Source of the DNA: Bin5 sp963662575
GTDB taxonomy: Bacteria > Chloroflexota > Anaerolineae > Caldilineales > Caldilineaceae
Assembly (NCBI GenBank): GCA_963662575.1
Contig: OY759723.1
Location: 2,976,001 to 3,040,000 of the forward strand
Reading direction: 5' to 3'
DNA length: 64,000 nucleotides
The notes below the pieces were generated by a model. The model ran no database searches. It saw only the letters and a list, made by a program, of their open reading frames with translations, and was not told the origin of the DNA. Position numbers and translations under genes: made by a program. Positions within the stretch are counted from its first letter, which is position 1. Each line of letters starts with the position of its first letter. Of the stretch, positions 56,957-64,000 are shown piece by piece.

Positions 56957-57603
56957 CCACTGTGACTCCCCCACCCGCGCACCTCGCCGATGAGTGGCTG
57001 CTCGACAATCCCCCAATGCGGCGTTTCATCGGCGCAGTGAACGCCGCTCGCGCCCGTGAATCGGATCCTCGCAAGATCGTAGCCGTGATTCGCCCGGATT
57101 TCGTCGACCTGCTGGCCGATCCGGCCTGGCTCCCGCAGAAATTCCAAGAGCCTTCCGCGGAAAGCGGAATGGGAGGCGGCATCGGCATGTGGTTGCTCTA
57201 TCGGGCGGGCGATGGCGGCTTGGTCCTTTCGGCTCTGGTCGTGCCCCCGGGCGCCCAGACTCCCGTTCATGATCATCTGGCTTGGGGGCTTGTAGGTCTG
57301 TACAAAGGCGAGCAGGAAGAAGAGGTCTTTACCCGCCAGGACGACGGCCGCGACGAATCCCACGCTGAGTTGGCTCTGTCTGTGCGCCAGATGCTGCGGC
57401 CAGGCGACTTCTACGACCTGCTGCCGGAAAACGACATTCACCGCGTGCGCACGACCAGCCCGGACACGTCGGTATCACTCCATCTGCTGGGCAACGACAA
57501 TGGCTGCATCTGGCGCCACCGCTACGATCCGGAAACAGACTCCGTGCACCCCTTCCGCTCCGGATGGCTCAATGTGGACTGCCGTGAAGACGAAGGCAGC
57601 TAG
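56953..57603 (+). CDS. cupin-fold protein, cysteine dioxygenase-like
   Basis: A 216-residue protein with a double-stranded beta-helix core. Metal-binding candidates are the two histidines in TPVHDHLAWGLVGLYKG and a third in ENDIHRVRT. GDFYDLLPENDIH and SVSLHLLGNDNG are in the places expected for the cysteine dioxygenase-like superfamily. The enzyme type (thiol dioxygenase or another non-heme metal enzyme) is not certain. It is translated directly after the methyltransferase (ATGA overlap), so both may act on one small molecule. Confidence 0.75.
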   Translation: MTTVTPPPAHLADEWLLDNPPMRRFIGAVNAARARESDPRKIVAVIRPDFVDLLADPAWLPQKFQEPSAESGMGGGIGMWLLYRAGDGGLVLSALVVPPGAQTPVHDHLAWGLVGLYKGEQEEEVFTRQDDGRDESHAELALSVRQMLRPGDFYDLLPENDIHRVRTTSPDTSVSLHLLGNDNGCIWRHRYDPETDSVHPFRSGWLNVDCREDEGS

Positions 57604-57644
57604 ACAAGCACCGCCGACATTCCAACTCACTTAGGAGAAAACGA

Positions 57645-58526
57645 ATGGCCAACCGTGTTAACCGGGCAATCGAGCTTCTGGATCAGGGCCAGCCGATTTA
57701 CTACAGCGGCGCCCATACCGGCCATGTTCTGACGCACCAACAGGGCTCAGAAGATGCCGCCATTTGGTCCGACTACATCAACGTAGGAATGGAGCATGGC
57801 TCCTTCGATCTGGGCGGTCTCGAACGTTATATGCAAGGGATGGTGGAAGGCGGGCCGACCGCCAGCGGACACCGCACCCCCACAGTAATCGTCGAAGCGC
57901 CGGTCGAAGGTACATCTGCTGAAATAGTACGCTACAATGCCTGGCAGTTCCGTCAGATCCTGGCGCGTGGCGTACATGGCATTCTGCTCTGCCAGGCGGA
58001 AACGCCCGAAGCGGTCGCCGCTTTTGTCGAAGCCTGCCGCTATCCTATCAATCGTATCGGAGTCGGCGAAGGATTGCAGCAGGGTCGGCGCGGGGTTGGC
58101 TCCGAACCATCCGCCGCCGCCATCTGGGGTGTCGACTATGAAACCTACCTCGACTCCGCTGACCCCTGGCCCCTCAACCCCGAAGGAGAGCTGTTACTGG
58201 GTCTCAAAATCGAGTCGGCCGCCGCGCTGCCCCGCATCGAAGATATCTTCGCAGTCCCAGGCATCGGATTCGCGGAGATGGGACCGGGCGACCTCAGCAT
58301 CTCGCTGGGGTATCGCCGACGCCCTCCTGAAATGCCGCCGGAAATGCAGGAGGCAAGCGAACGCGTGCAGGCGGCATGCTTGGCCAACGGCGTCGCTTTT
58401 CTGCAGCCGGCCTCCGCGGAAAACGTCACGGCAAGAATTGACGCCGGTGTCCGCGTCATGGGCGGCCACGATCCGGAGACTGCCCGCGTCGGCCGTGCCT
58501 ATTCCAAGCGTCAAATGCCTGTCTGA
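57645..58526 (+). CDS. HpcH/HpaI aldolase/citrate lyase family protein
   Basis: A 293-residue class II (metal-dependent) aldolase of the HpcH/HpaI family, which cleaves or forms 4-hydroxy-2-oxo acids. Signs are the IWSDYINVGMEHGSFDL segment, VIVEAPVEG, ARGVHGILLCQAETPEAV, the metal-site Glu in LLGLKIESAAAL and the Asp in AEMGPGDLSISLG. The GTG-free ATG start has AGGAG about eight bases upstream. It follows the cupin gene by 41 bases and precedes a solute-binding protein, suggesting an uptake and degradation unit. Confidence 0.85.
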   Translation: MANRVNRAIELLDQGQPIYYSGAHTGHVLTHQQGSEDAAIWSDYINVGMEHGSFDLGGLERYMQGMVEGGPTASGHRTPTVIVEAPVEGTSAEIVRYNAWQFRQILARGVHGILLCQAETPEAVAAFVEACRYPINRIGVGEGLQQGRRGVGSEPSAAAIWGVDYETYLDSADPWPLNPEGELLLGLKIESAAALPRIEDIFAVPGIGFAEMGPGDLSISLGYRRRPPEMPPEMQEASERVQAACLANGVAFLQPASAENVTARIDAGVRVMGGHDPETARVGRAYSKRQMPV

Positions 58527-58601
58527 CGCCCCTGATTGGACTGCCGAAACCGGCTTTCCTCATCTCAGTTCAGATCTTGACGACACAAGAATGGAGAAAA
58601 C

Positions 58602-60239
58602 ATGAAAAGGAAAAACCGGGCGATCTTCCTACCTGTGGTTGTCATCCTTTTGCTTGCGATGGCAATGAGTGCCTGTGTCCCCGCCGCGCCTTCCCCGGAG
58701 TCGGGCACATCAGGCGCCCAATCTGAGGGCGGGGGTTCCGACTCACCCTCCGTCGGCATGCACAATGTCGTCTACGACAGCCTGCCGGACATGGACGGCG
58801 CCGAGGTTGTGGCGGTAACAGGCAACGACTACACGCCCCTAAACTTCATTGACCCGGCCAGCGGCGAGGCCGTCGGTTGGGAATATGACGCTGTCAACGA
58901 AATCTGCCGCCGCCTCAACTGTGTCGTCAACTGGCAGGTCACATCCTGGGAGGCGATGATCCAGGCGGTGGCTGAAGGCCAGTTCGACGTAGGCATGGAC
59001 GGCATCACGATCACCGCCGAACGCGCCGAAGTTGTGGACTTCTCCGACGCCTATATGACCAGTCAGCAGTTCATGCTGGTGCGCGCCGACGAAGAGCGTT
59101 TCGACGCGCCGGCAGCCTTCGCCGCCGACGGGTCCCTGCTGATCGGCGCACAGGCAGGCACGACCGGCTTCTACACCGCCGTCTATGACATCCTTGACGG
59201 TGATGAAGCCAACCCGCGCATTCAGCTGCTCGACAACTTCGGCGCATCGGTGCAGGCGCTGATCATCGGCGATGTCGACATGGTGCTGGTTGACGCCGCC
59301 TCCGGCCGCGGCTACATCGGCGCCAACCCTGAGAAACTCAAGATCGTGGGCGGAGCACTCGCCACCGAAGAGTTCGGCTTCATCTTCACACCCGGCAGCT
59401 CCTGGACCGCACCCTTCAACGCCGCCATCAGCACCATGAAGGCCGACGGCTATCTGGACTACCTGAATAACCGCTGGTTCTTTCTGACGGATCCCAACGC
59501 CCCGGACATCTACGACAGCCTGCCGGACATGGGCGGCGCGGAAGTGGTGGCAGTGACCGGCAACGACTACATCCCCCTCAACTTCATCGACCCGGCCAGC
59601 GGCCAGGCCGTCGGCTGGGAATATGACGCAGTCAACGAAATCTGCCGCCGCCTCAACTGTGTCGTCAACTGGCAAGTCACCTCGTGGGAAGCGATGATCC
59701 AGGCTGTGGCCGAAGGCCAGTTCGACGTTGGCATGGACGGCATCACGATCACCGCCGAACGCGCCGAAGTCGTGGACTTCTCCGACGCCTACATGACCAG
59801 TCAGCAGTTCATGCTGGTGCGCGCCGACGAAGAGCGTTTCGACACGCCCGATGCCTTCGCCGCCGACGCGTCACTGCTGATCGGCGCACAGGCGGGTACG
59901 ACCGGCTTCTACACCGCCGTCTACGACATCCTTGACGGCGACGAGGCCAACCCTCGCATCCAGCTGCTCGACAACTTCGGCGCATCGGTGCAGGCGCTGA
60001 TAACCGGCGATGTCGACATGGTTCTGGTCGACGCCGCCTCCGGCCGCGGCTACATCGGCGCCAACCCGGAGAAACTCAAGATCGTGGGCGGGGCGCTCGC
60101 CACCGAAGATTTCGGCTTCATCTTCACACCCGGCAGCACCTGGACCGCGCCCTTCAACGCCGCCATCAGCACCATGCAGGACGACGGCTATGACGAATAT
60201 CTGAACGTTAAGTGGTTCTTCCAGTACGATCCGAACTGA
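58602..60239 (+). CDS. family 3 substrate-binding lipoprotein with two near-identical tandem domains
   Basis: A 545-residue ABC transporter binding protein. It has a lipoprotein signal with the lipobox AMSAC (Cys25), then a Ser/Gly linker. Two complete SBP_bac_3 domains follow at residues 57-302 and 303-545, with a period of exactly 246 codons (738 bases). They differ at only about 15-20 residues by eye. Each holds GWEYDAVNEICRRLN and FDVGMDGITITAERAEVVDF, the ligand-binding Arg region, as in polar amino acid binders. GGAG lies five bases before the ATG. Most family members have a single domain of about 240 residues. The permease gene follows after 78 bases. The solute is unknown. Confidence 0.9.
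   Translation: MKRKNRAIFLPVVVILLLAMAMSACVPAAPSPESGTSGAQSEGGGSDSPSVGMHNVVYDSLPDMDGAEVVAVTGNDYTPLNFIDPASGEAVGWEYDAVNEICRRLNCVVNWQVTSWEAMIQAVAEGQFDVGMDGITITAERAEVVDFSDAYMTSQQFMLVRADEERFDAPAAFAADGSLLIGAQAGTTGFYTAVYDILDGDEANPRIQLLDNFGASVQALIIGDVDMVLVDAASGRGYIGANPEKLKIVGGALATEEFGFIFTPGSSWTAPFNAAISTMKADGYLDYLNNRWFFLTDPNAPDIYDSLPDMGGAEVVAVTGNDYIPLNFIDPASGQAVGWEYDAVNEICRRLNCVVNWQVTSWEAMIQAVAEGQFDVGMDGITITAERAEVVDFSDAYMTSQQFMLVRADEERFDTPDAFAADASLLIGAQAGTTGFYTAVYDILDGDEANPRIQLLDNFGASVQALITGDVDMVLVDAASGRGYIGANPEKLKIVGGALATEDFGFIFTPGSTWTAPFNAAISTMQDDGYDEYLNVKWFFQYDPN
58771..60237 (+). repeat. in-frame tandem duplication within the binding-protein gene
   Basis: Unit 1 (58771-59508) and unit 2 (59509-60237) are in direct tandem at an exact 738-base offset. 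They are nearly identical, with scattered silent and replacement differences. Both units start TCTACGACAGCCTGCCGGAC. Confidence 0.92.
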
Positions 60240-60317
60240 TTCAGCTTCGAGCGCGCGGGGAGCTGTTGCCCAGGCCCCTGGCTCCCCGCGTGCTAGGACC
60301 CAACATGCTCCGCACAC

Positions 60318-61175
60318 GTGTCAGCAACTGACTCTCCCCAACACCTTCGCCGGCGTTCGCCCGCCGACTACTTCGCGCGCCTGCCCTACTGGCTATTGGT
60401 AGCGCTGCTTCTGGGCGTGATACTCCTCTGGAGTTTATTGGCAAACGCAGACTACAATCTGATCTTCAACGCCGTATCCAAGGGTGTCGGCGTGACCATG
60501 TACGTCTGCCTTATCGCGTTTGGCTTATCGCTAATGGTAGGTCTGGCTTTCGGTCTTGCCCGCGTGTCCCGCAATCGACTGTTATATGAGGCGGCTTCCT
60601 TCTACGTGGAGATTGTCCGCGGGGTGCCGATGCTGGTGATCCTGTTCTACATTGCGTTTGTTGGCGCCCCGGGGCTGGTAGAGCTGTTCAATATGGCAGG
60701 AGAGGAACTACAGAATCTGGGTCTTAGCGTCGTGGGAAGGCCGCTGGCAGAGTTCAGCATCCGCCAACTCACATTTACAAGCCGGGCAATTTTGGCGTTG
60801 GTCATTGGCTACAGCGCGTTCATTGCCGAAATTTTCCGGGCGGGCATCGAAAGCGTGGAAAGGGGGCAGATGGAGGCGGCGCTCAGCCTGGGTATGAGCC
60901 GAGCCCAGGCCATGCGCCATGTAATTCTGCCGCAGGCGGTGCGGCGCGTATTGCCGCCGCTGGGCAATGACTTCATCGCCATGCTCAAAGACTCGGCGCT
61001 GGTCTCGGTTCTGGGCGTACAGGACATCACGCAACTGGGCAGGCTTTACGCCACCAGCACGTTTCGCTTTTTTGAAACGTACAATGTCGTTGCCTTCCTC
61101 TATCTGGTGATGACGATCGGTCTATCGTTAATGGTACGGTATTGGGAAAAGAGAAATCCACTTAGCCGTGGGTAA
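60318..61175 (+). CDS. amino acid-type ABC transporter permease (HisM/GlnP family)
   Basis: A 285-residue inner membrane permease with about five or six helices. The EAA loop (GMSRAQAMRHVILPQAVR) and FYVEIVRGVPMLVILFYIAF are typical of the polar amino acid transporter family. The start is a GTG with no strong ribosome-binding site. It follows the double-domain binding protein. No ATP-binding subunit gene follows; the next genes are on the other strand, so the ATPase must come from elsewhere. Confidence 0.88.
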   Translation: MSATDSPQHLRRRSPADYFARLPYWLLVALLLGVILLWSLLANADYNLIFNAVSKGVGVTMYVCLIAFGLSLMVGLAFGLARVSRNRLLYEAASFYVEIVRGVPMLVILFYIAFVGAPGLVELFNMAGEELQNLGLSVVGRPLAEFSIRQLTFTSRAILALVIGYSAFIAEIFRAGIESVERGQMEAALSLGMSRAQAMRHVILPQAVRRVLPPLGNDFIAMLKDSALVSVLGVQDITQLGRLYATSTFRFFETYNVVAFLYLVMTIGLSLMVRYWEKRNPLSRG

Positions 61176-61290
61176 CTGTTCACGGCGCGCCGCGCCGCCA
61201 GCGTGACCCGCTGAGGATGGACCCAATTATGTACAAAGAGGCGTTTCCCTGTCTGCAGTGAGCGGTCAAACGCGTATGCGGGACAGGGAT

Positions 61291-61689
61291 TCAGTCACCT
61301 CGTTTGACCTGGTGTTCGGCGATATCGATCTCGCCTTCGTAAGTAAGCGCGTCGTCACCTTCTTCGCCCGTGCTGATGCGAATGATGTTTTCCACGGGCG
61401 AGATGAAGATGGCGCCATCACCCTGGTTGCCTGTGGCAGCCGTCCTCTGGATGGCGTCCACCACCTGTTCAACGTCGTCTTCACTCACAACGAAATTCAC
61501 CTGGATGCGAGGCAGAGTGTCAACGATATAGGTGCTGTGCCGCCCGGCCAGTTTGATTCCGCTCTGGCGACCGTGTCCCTGCACTTCAACACTATCGATA
61601 GCGGGGACACCGATTTCAAGTAGAGCCAGCCTGACACCGTCCAGTTTCTCAGTTCGGATGTACGCTTCGATCTTTTTTAACAACGCCAT
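61291..61689 (-). CDS. glnB: PII family nitrogen regulator, divergent (copy 1)
   Basis: A 132-residue PII-fold signal protein. The start (MALLKKIEAYIRTEKLDGVR) and GVPAIDSVEVQGHGRQSG identify the family. By eye against E. coli GlnB, the T-loop reads GIKLAGRHSTYIVDTLP, so the uridylylated Tyr51 of the YRGAEY motif is missing. The segment GNQGDGAIFIS lacks the lysines at about 85 and 90 that contact ATP phosphates (Asn and Ala here), and IIRISTGEE has Ser for the Arg at about 103. It lies 53 bases after the second PII gene and downstream of amt. A normal Tyr51-uridylylation cycle is therefore unlikely. Confidence 0.85.
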   Translation of the reverse strand: MALLKKIEAYIRTEKLDGVRLALLEIGVPAIDSVEVQGHGRQSGIKLAGRHSTYIVDTLPRIQVNFVVSEDDVEQVVDAIQRTAATGNQGDGAIFISPVENIIRISTGEEGDDALTYEGEIDIAEHQVKRGD

Positions 61690-61742
61690 TTCTCCTGTGT
61701 GTCGAGAGTAGCTCTCTCGAACATTTCAAGGAATGAATCCTC

Positions 61743-62186
61743 TCATTCTTCTATTCGGTACTTTCTTTCCAGATAGAACGCAAAGAGATCGCTGAGATCA
61801 GGGGGAGGCGAAATAATTCCCTGTATGTCGATGTCGCCTTCATAGACCAGCACGTCGTCGCCTTCTTCCCCCGTGCTGATGCGAACGAGATTCTCCATGG
61901 GGCAAATGTAGATTGCCCCATCGCCCTGCGTCCCTGTCGCGGCCGCCTCCCGGATCGCCGCGACCACCTGTTCGACGTCTTCTTCGCTCACCACCGCGAC
62001 CAGACGTATTCGGGGCAGTGTATCCACAGTGTAGCTGCTATGCCGCCCTGCCAACCTGATGCCGGTCTGTCTACCGTGCCCCTGCACCTCAACAGTATCT
62101 ATGGCAGGGACGCCGATCTCCACCAATGCCGACCTGACCTCCGTCAGCTTTTCAAGTCGAATGTAGGCTTCAACCTTCTTGAACAT
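61743..62186 (-). CDS. glnB: PII family nitrogen regulator, divergent (copy 2)
   Basis: 147 residues from the ATG at 62186, with a GGGGAG stretch seven bases upstream; a longer frame begins at 62255 with no conserved sequence. It resembles copy 1 closely (MFKKVEAYIRLEKLTEVRSA, GRQTGIRLAGRHSSYTVDTL) and has the same unusual T-loop and the same GDGAIYIC and VRISTGEE segments. It has an extra C-terminal tail of about 25 residues (GIISPPPDLSDLFAFYLERK). It sits between amt and copy 1 on the same strand. Confidence 0.84.
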   Translation of the reverse strand: MFKKVEAYIRLEKLTEVRSALVEIGVPAIDTVEVQGHGRQTGIRLAGRHSSYTVDTLPRIRLVAVVSEEDVEQVVAAIREAAATGTQGDGAIYICPMENLVRISTGEEGDDVLVYEGDIDIQGIISPPPDLSDLFAFYLERKYRIEE

Positions 62187-62234
62187 CGCTCCTCTCCCCT
62201 CCATCGAAAGAGGAGTCTTCCGCAGTTTTGAGGA

Positions 62235-62260
62235 GGGTCGTGCGGTGAGCCGCACGACCC
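62235..62260 (-). other. perfect hairpin upstream of PII copy 2
   Basis: An 11-base-pair perfect stem (62235-62245 with 62250-62260, GGGTCGTGCGG/CCGCACGACCC) with a 4-base loop. It lies about 50 bases before the PII copy 2 ATG, in the amt-glnB gap. No T-run follows. Confidence 0.6.
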
Positions 62261-62310
62261 TGACGCAAGAAGGAGTTTAGGACTCTTCACCTTCACTACT
62301 ATCAGTTTCA

Positions 62311-62370
62311 CTACCTTCACCAACACTACTCTCACTCTCACTACCTTCACTAACACTACTCTCACTCACT
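62311..62370. repeat. 30-base tandem repeat, two units
   Basis: Two adjacent 30-base units beginning CTACCTTCAC, differing at a few bases, lie within a longer CT/CA-rich low-complexity stretch (62290-62398) between amt and the PII genes. Confidence 0.8.
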
Positions 62371-62414
62371 CTCTCACTCTCAGTCACATAACTTTCACCG
62401 CCTTGCCTCGCTAG

Positions 62415-63623
62415 TCACGCATAAGCTCGTTCGCCATGCTCGCTTATGTCCAGCCCAATCTCCTCTTCCTGTTCGGTAACCGCCAAGCCCCAGACTGCAT
62501 CCAGTATCTTGGTCAGTACGAATGTAACTGCGTACGCGTACACGATGGTCACTACGACGGTCATCAGTTGAATGCCGAACTGCGTGGGGTTGCCATAGAA
62601 GAGGCCATTGGTTCCGCCCACGGACGCGGTGGCGAAAAGACCCGTTGCCAGGGCTCCCCATGCGCCGGCCATGCCGTGACAGGCCCACACGTCCAGACTC
62701 TCGTCCAGACCGCGCTTCTCGCGAAAGTCGATGCTGTAGTAGCTGACGGGCGCTGCAATCGCGCCGATCAGAAGGGCAGCCATCGGCGTTACGAAGCCTG
62801 CCGCCGGCGTGATGGCTACCAGGCCCACAACAGCGCCTGTAACTATACCCAGAACACTGGGCTTGTTGTCACGCCATGACAGGAACATCCAAACCACGGC
62901 CGCCGCCGCCGCCGCCGTATTCGTGTTCATCAGCGCCTGCACAGCCTGCCCGTTGGCCGCAAGCGCGCTGCCGCCGTTGAAGCCAAACCAGCCGACCCAC
63001 AACAGGCCCGCTCCCAAAACAGTGAAGGCGATATTGTGCGGCTCAATCGCCACCTGACCGAATCCTTTGCGCTTGCGAATCGCCATCGCAAAGGCAAGCG
63101 CTGAGAAACCTGCCGTGATGTGGACGACTGTCCCGCCGGCAAAGTCCAATGCGCCCCAGCGCGCAAAGATGCCGCCGCCCCAAGCCCAGTGGCAGACCGG
63201 ATCGTAGACGAGTGTGGCCCACACTACCGCAAAGACCAGGTACACTTTGAAGCGAATACGTTCCACAAATGTCCCGGAAATCAGCGCGGGCGTGATGATG
63301 GCGAATGTCATCTGGAATGCGACAAAGAGCAGGTGGGGAATGGACAGCCCTTCCAGCGCCTCCACACCGACATTGGACAGTCCAATGTAATTGAGGCCGC
63401 CAACCAGCCCGGCGACGCTATCGCCAAAAGCCAGACTGTAGCCAATGACGACCCACTGAATGCTGATGAGGCCAATCGTAATGAAACTGAGGTTGAGGGT
63501 GGAGAGAATGTTCTTCCGGCGTACCATCCCACCATAGAAGAATCCCAGCGCCGGCGTCATCATCAGCACCAGTGCGGTGGCGACGATGATCCAGGCAGTA
63601 TCTCCAGAGTTGATGCCTTCCAT
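62415..63623 (-). CDS. amt: ammonium transporter Amt
   Basis: A 402-residue, eleven-helix ammonium channel. Features are GDTAWIIVATALVLMMTPAL, FFYGGMVRRKN, DFAGGTVVHITAGFSALAFA with the first pore histidine, LLWVGWFGFNGGSAL, and VWACHGMAGAWGALATGLFA with the second pore histidine. The C-terminal tail (TEQEEEIGLDISEHGERAYA) ends in the usual EHGE-A-Y signature. A strong AGAGGAGG precedes the ATG. It heads the amt-PII-PII run, and PII proteins normally gate Amt by inserting their T-loops. Confidence 0.95.
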   Translation of the reverse strand: MEGINSGDTAWIIVATALVLMMTPALGFFYGGMVRRKNILSTLNLSFITIGLISIQWVVIGYSLAFGDSVAGLVGGLNYIGLSNVGVEALEGLSIPHLLFVAFQMTFAIITPALISGTFVERIRFKVYLVFAVVWATLVYDPVCHWAWGGGIFARWGALDFAGGTVVHITAGFSALAFAMAIRKRKGFGQVAIEPHNIAFTVLGAGLLWVGWFGFNGGSALAANGQAVQALMNTNTAAAAAAVVWMFLSWRDNKPSVLGIVTGAVVGLVAITPAAGFVTPMAALLIGAIAAPVSYYSIDFREKRGLDESLDVWACHGMAGAWGALATGLFATASVGGTNGLFYGNPTQFGIQLMTVVVTIVYAYAVTFVLTKILDAVWGLAVTEQEEEIGLDISEHGERAYA

Positions 63624-63727
63624 TTACGCAGTTCCTCCTCTTGCAGGCAATACCTGCTGTCAAAAAAGCTTTTGTGGGGTTATTGTGGTGCGGTGGCCCC
63701 CGGCTTGATACGCCTTCGGCCACCCGA

Positions 63728-63733
63728 CTTATA
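63728..63733 (-). promoter_or_regulatory. candidate amt promoter -10
   Basis: TATAAG on the minus strand, preceded by a T-rich, poor -35 about 17 bases upstream. The predicted transcription start is near 63721. A weak -35 would suit an activator-dependent promoter. Confidence 0.4.
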
Positions 63734-63772
63734 ATCCCCGAACTAAAGACCAAAAACCTATAGGCAGTCTGC

Positions 63773-63797
63773 ACAATAGAAGTTCAGTCTCTATTGT
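63773..63797. promoter_or_regulatory. inverted repeat upstream of amt, candidate activator site
   Basis: ACAATAGA (63773-63780), nine bases, then TCTATTGT (63790-63797), a perfect 8-base palindrome. It is centred about 64 bases upstream of the predicted amt start, a common activator position. It does not match the NtcA (GTA-N8-TAC) pattern. Confidence 0.5.
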
Positions 63798-64000
63798 AAA
63801 TGTTGCCCAAAGTCATCGCTCCTCGCCCTGGCTAAGTCATGGATCGGCCATACAGACTCTTCTGCATGAATTTGTGGGTTTTGCGAAGTTGGAAAATCAG
63901 GGGGCTATTGACTACAATAACAGAAATCAGTATCGGGCGCAAAGGGATTATTCAGGGCTGGGTTCGGTGTATACCCCTAACTGCGCAGCAGGAAGCGATT

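Larger units (their letters stand above)
63624..64000. other. amt leader and upstream region
   Basis: No gene is visible. On the minus strand the leader carries a hairpin (GGTGGCC...GGCCACC, about 63703-63724) close to the predicted transcript start and a small GCAGG/CCTGC hairpin (63641-63655) just before the ribosome-binding site. A candidate -10 and a palindrome lie further upstream. The last 200 bases show nothing I can identify. Confidence 0.5.

Noticed and set aside
58771..60237. Two separate binding-protein genes
   Set aside because: There is no stop or start codon between the units; the frame is continuous from one lipoprotein signal, so it is a single two-domain protein.
62144..62365. 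73-codon minus-strand frame rich in Val and Lys
   Set aside because: It simply translates the CT/CA-rich tandem repeat; low complexity without a gene-like start.

Overview
The window is about 57-60% G+C, gene-dense DNA with no rRNA, tRNA, CRISPR array or intact transposon that I could recognise. The gene set suggests an uncultured Chloroflexota bacterium of the Anaerolineae/Caldilineae type. It has two complex I gene clusters, MinC/MinD without MinE beside an mreBCD-PBP2-rodA cluster, an O-antigen-ligase-like protein with a fused beta-sandwich, SIMPL and Uma2 proteins, and scattered heptamer and palindromic repeats. The phylum is an inference from gene content, not from a marker gene. Layout: 1-449 is repeat-rich and non-coding. 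450-5209 holds an M24 peptidase and, on the other strand, a secreted S41 protease and a sugar-nucleotide epimerase. 5210-6241 is decayed, repeat-containing DNA. 6242-8053 is purH behind a ZTP (pfl) riboswitch with an intrinsic terminator. 8243-11237 is gnd, a thioredoxin-like protein and an APH-like kinase, probably translationally coupled. 11322-16113 holds an O-antigen-ligase-like protein, a SIMPL protein, a 15-residue-repeat membrane protein behind a perfect sigma-70 promoter, and ribosomal protein L25. 16279-21234 (minus strand) holds a LysM-M23 hydrolase, hpt, a Nudix hydrolase, a small unknown protein and tilS. 21505-29406 is a cell-shape and division cluster: mreB-mreC-mreD-PBP2-minC-minD-rodA. 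The centre is a back-to-back pair of respiratory clusters. On the minus strand, 45182 down to 29455 encodes a complete complex I: A, B, fused CD, fused EF, G, H, I, J, K, L, M, N, with a Uma2 nuclease-like gene between EF and G. On the plus strand, 46009-54724 encodes a second set containing only membrane-arm subunits (A, H, J, K, L, M, N), plus a TPR/two-helix membrane protein and a histidine-rich insertion in its NuoL. The clusters diverge from an 826-base intergenic region with a promoter on each side. The last part has an aldo/keto reductase and then a plus-strand run: methyltransferase, cupin, HpcH/HpaI aldolase, a substrate-binding lipoprotein made of two nearly identical tandem domains, and an ABC permease without an ATPase gene. 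A minus-strand nitrogen cluster (amt and two unusual PII proteins) closes the window; an inverted repeat lies upstream of amt. The items most worth following up are the membrane-arm-only complex I set, the tandem-duplicated binding protein, the 15-residue-repeat membrane protein, the PII pair lacking the usual modification and nucleotide-contact residues, and a dispersed palindromic repeat whose hairpin is conserved in shape but not in sequence.
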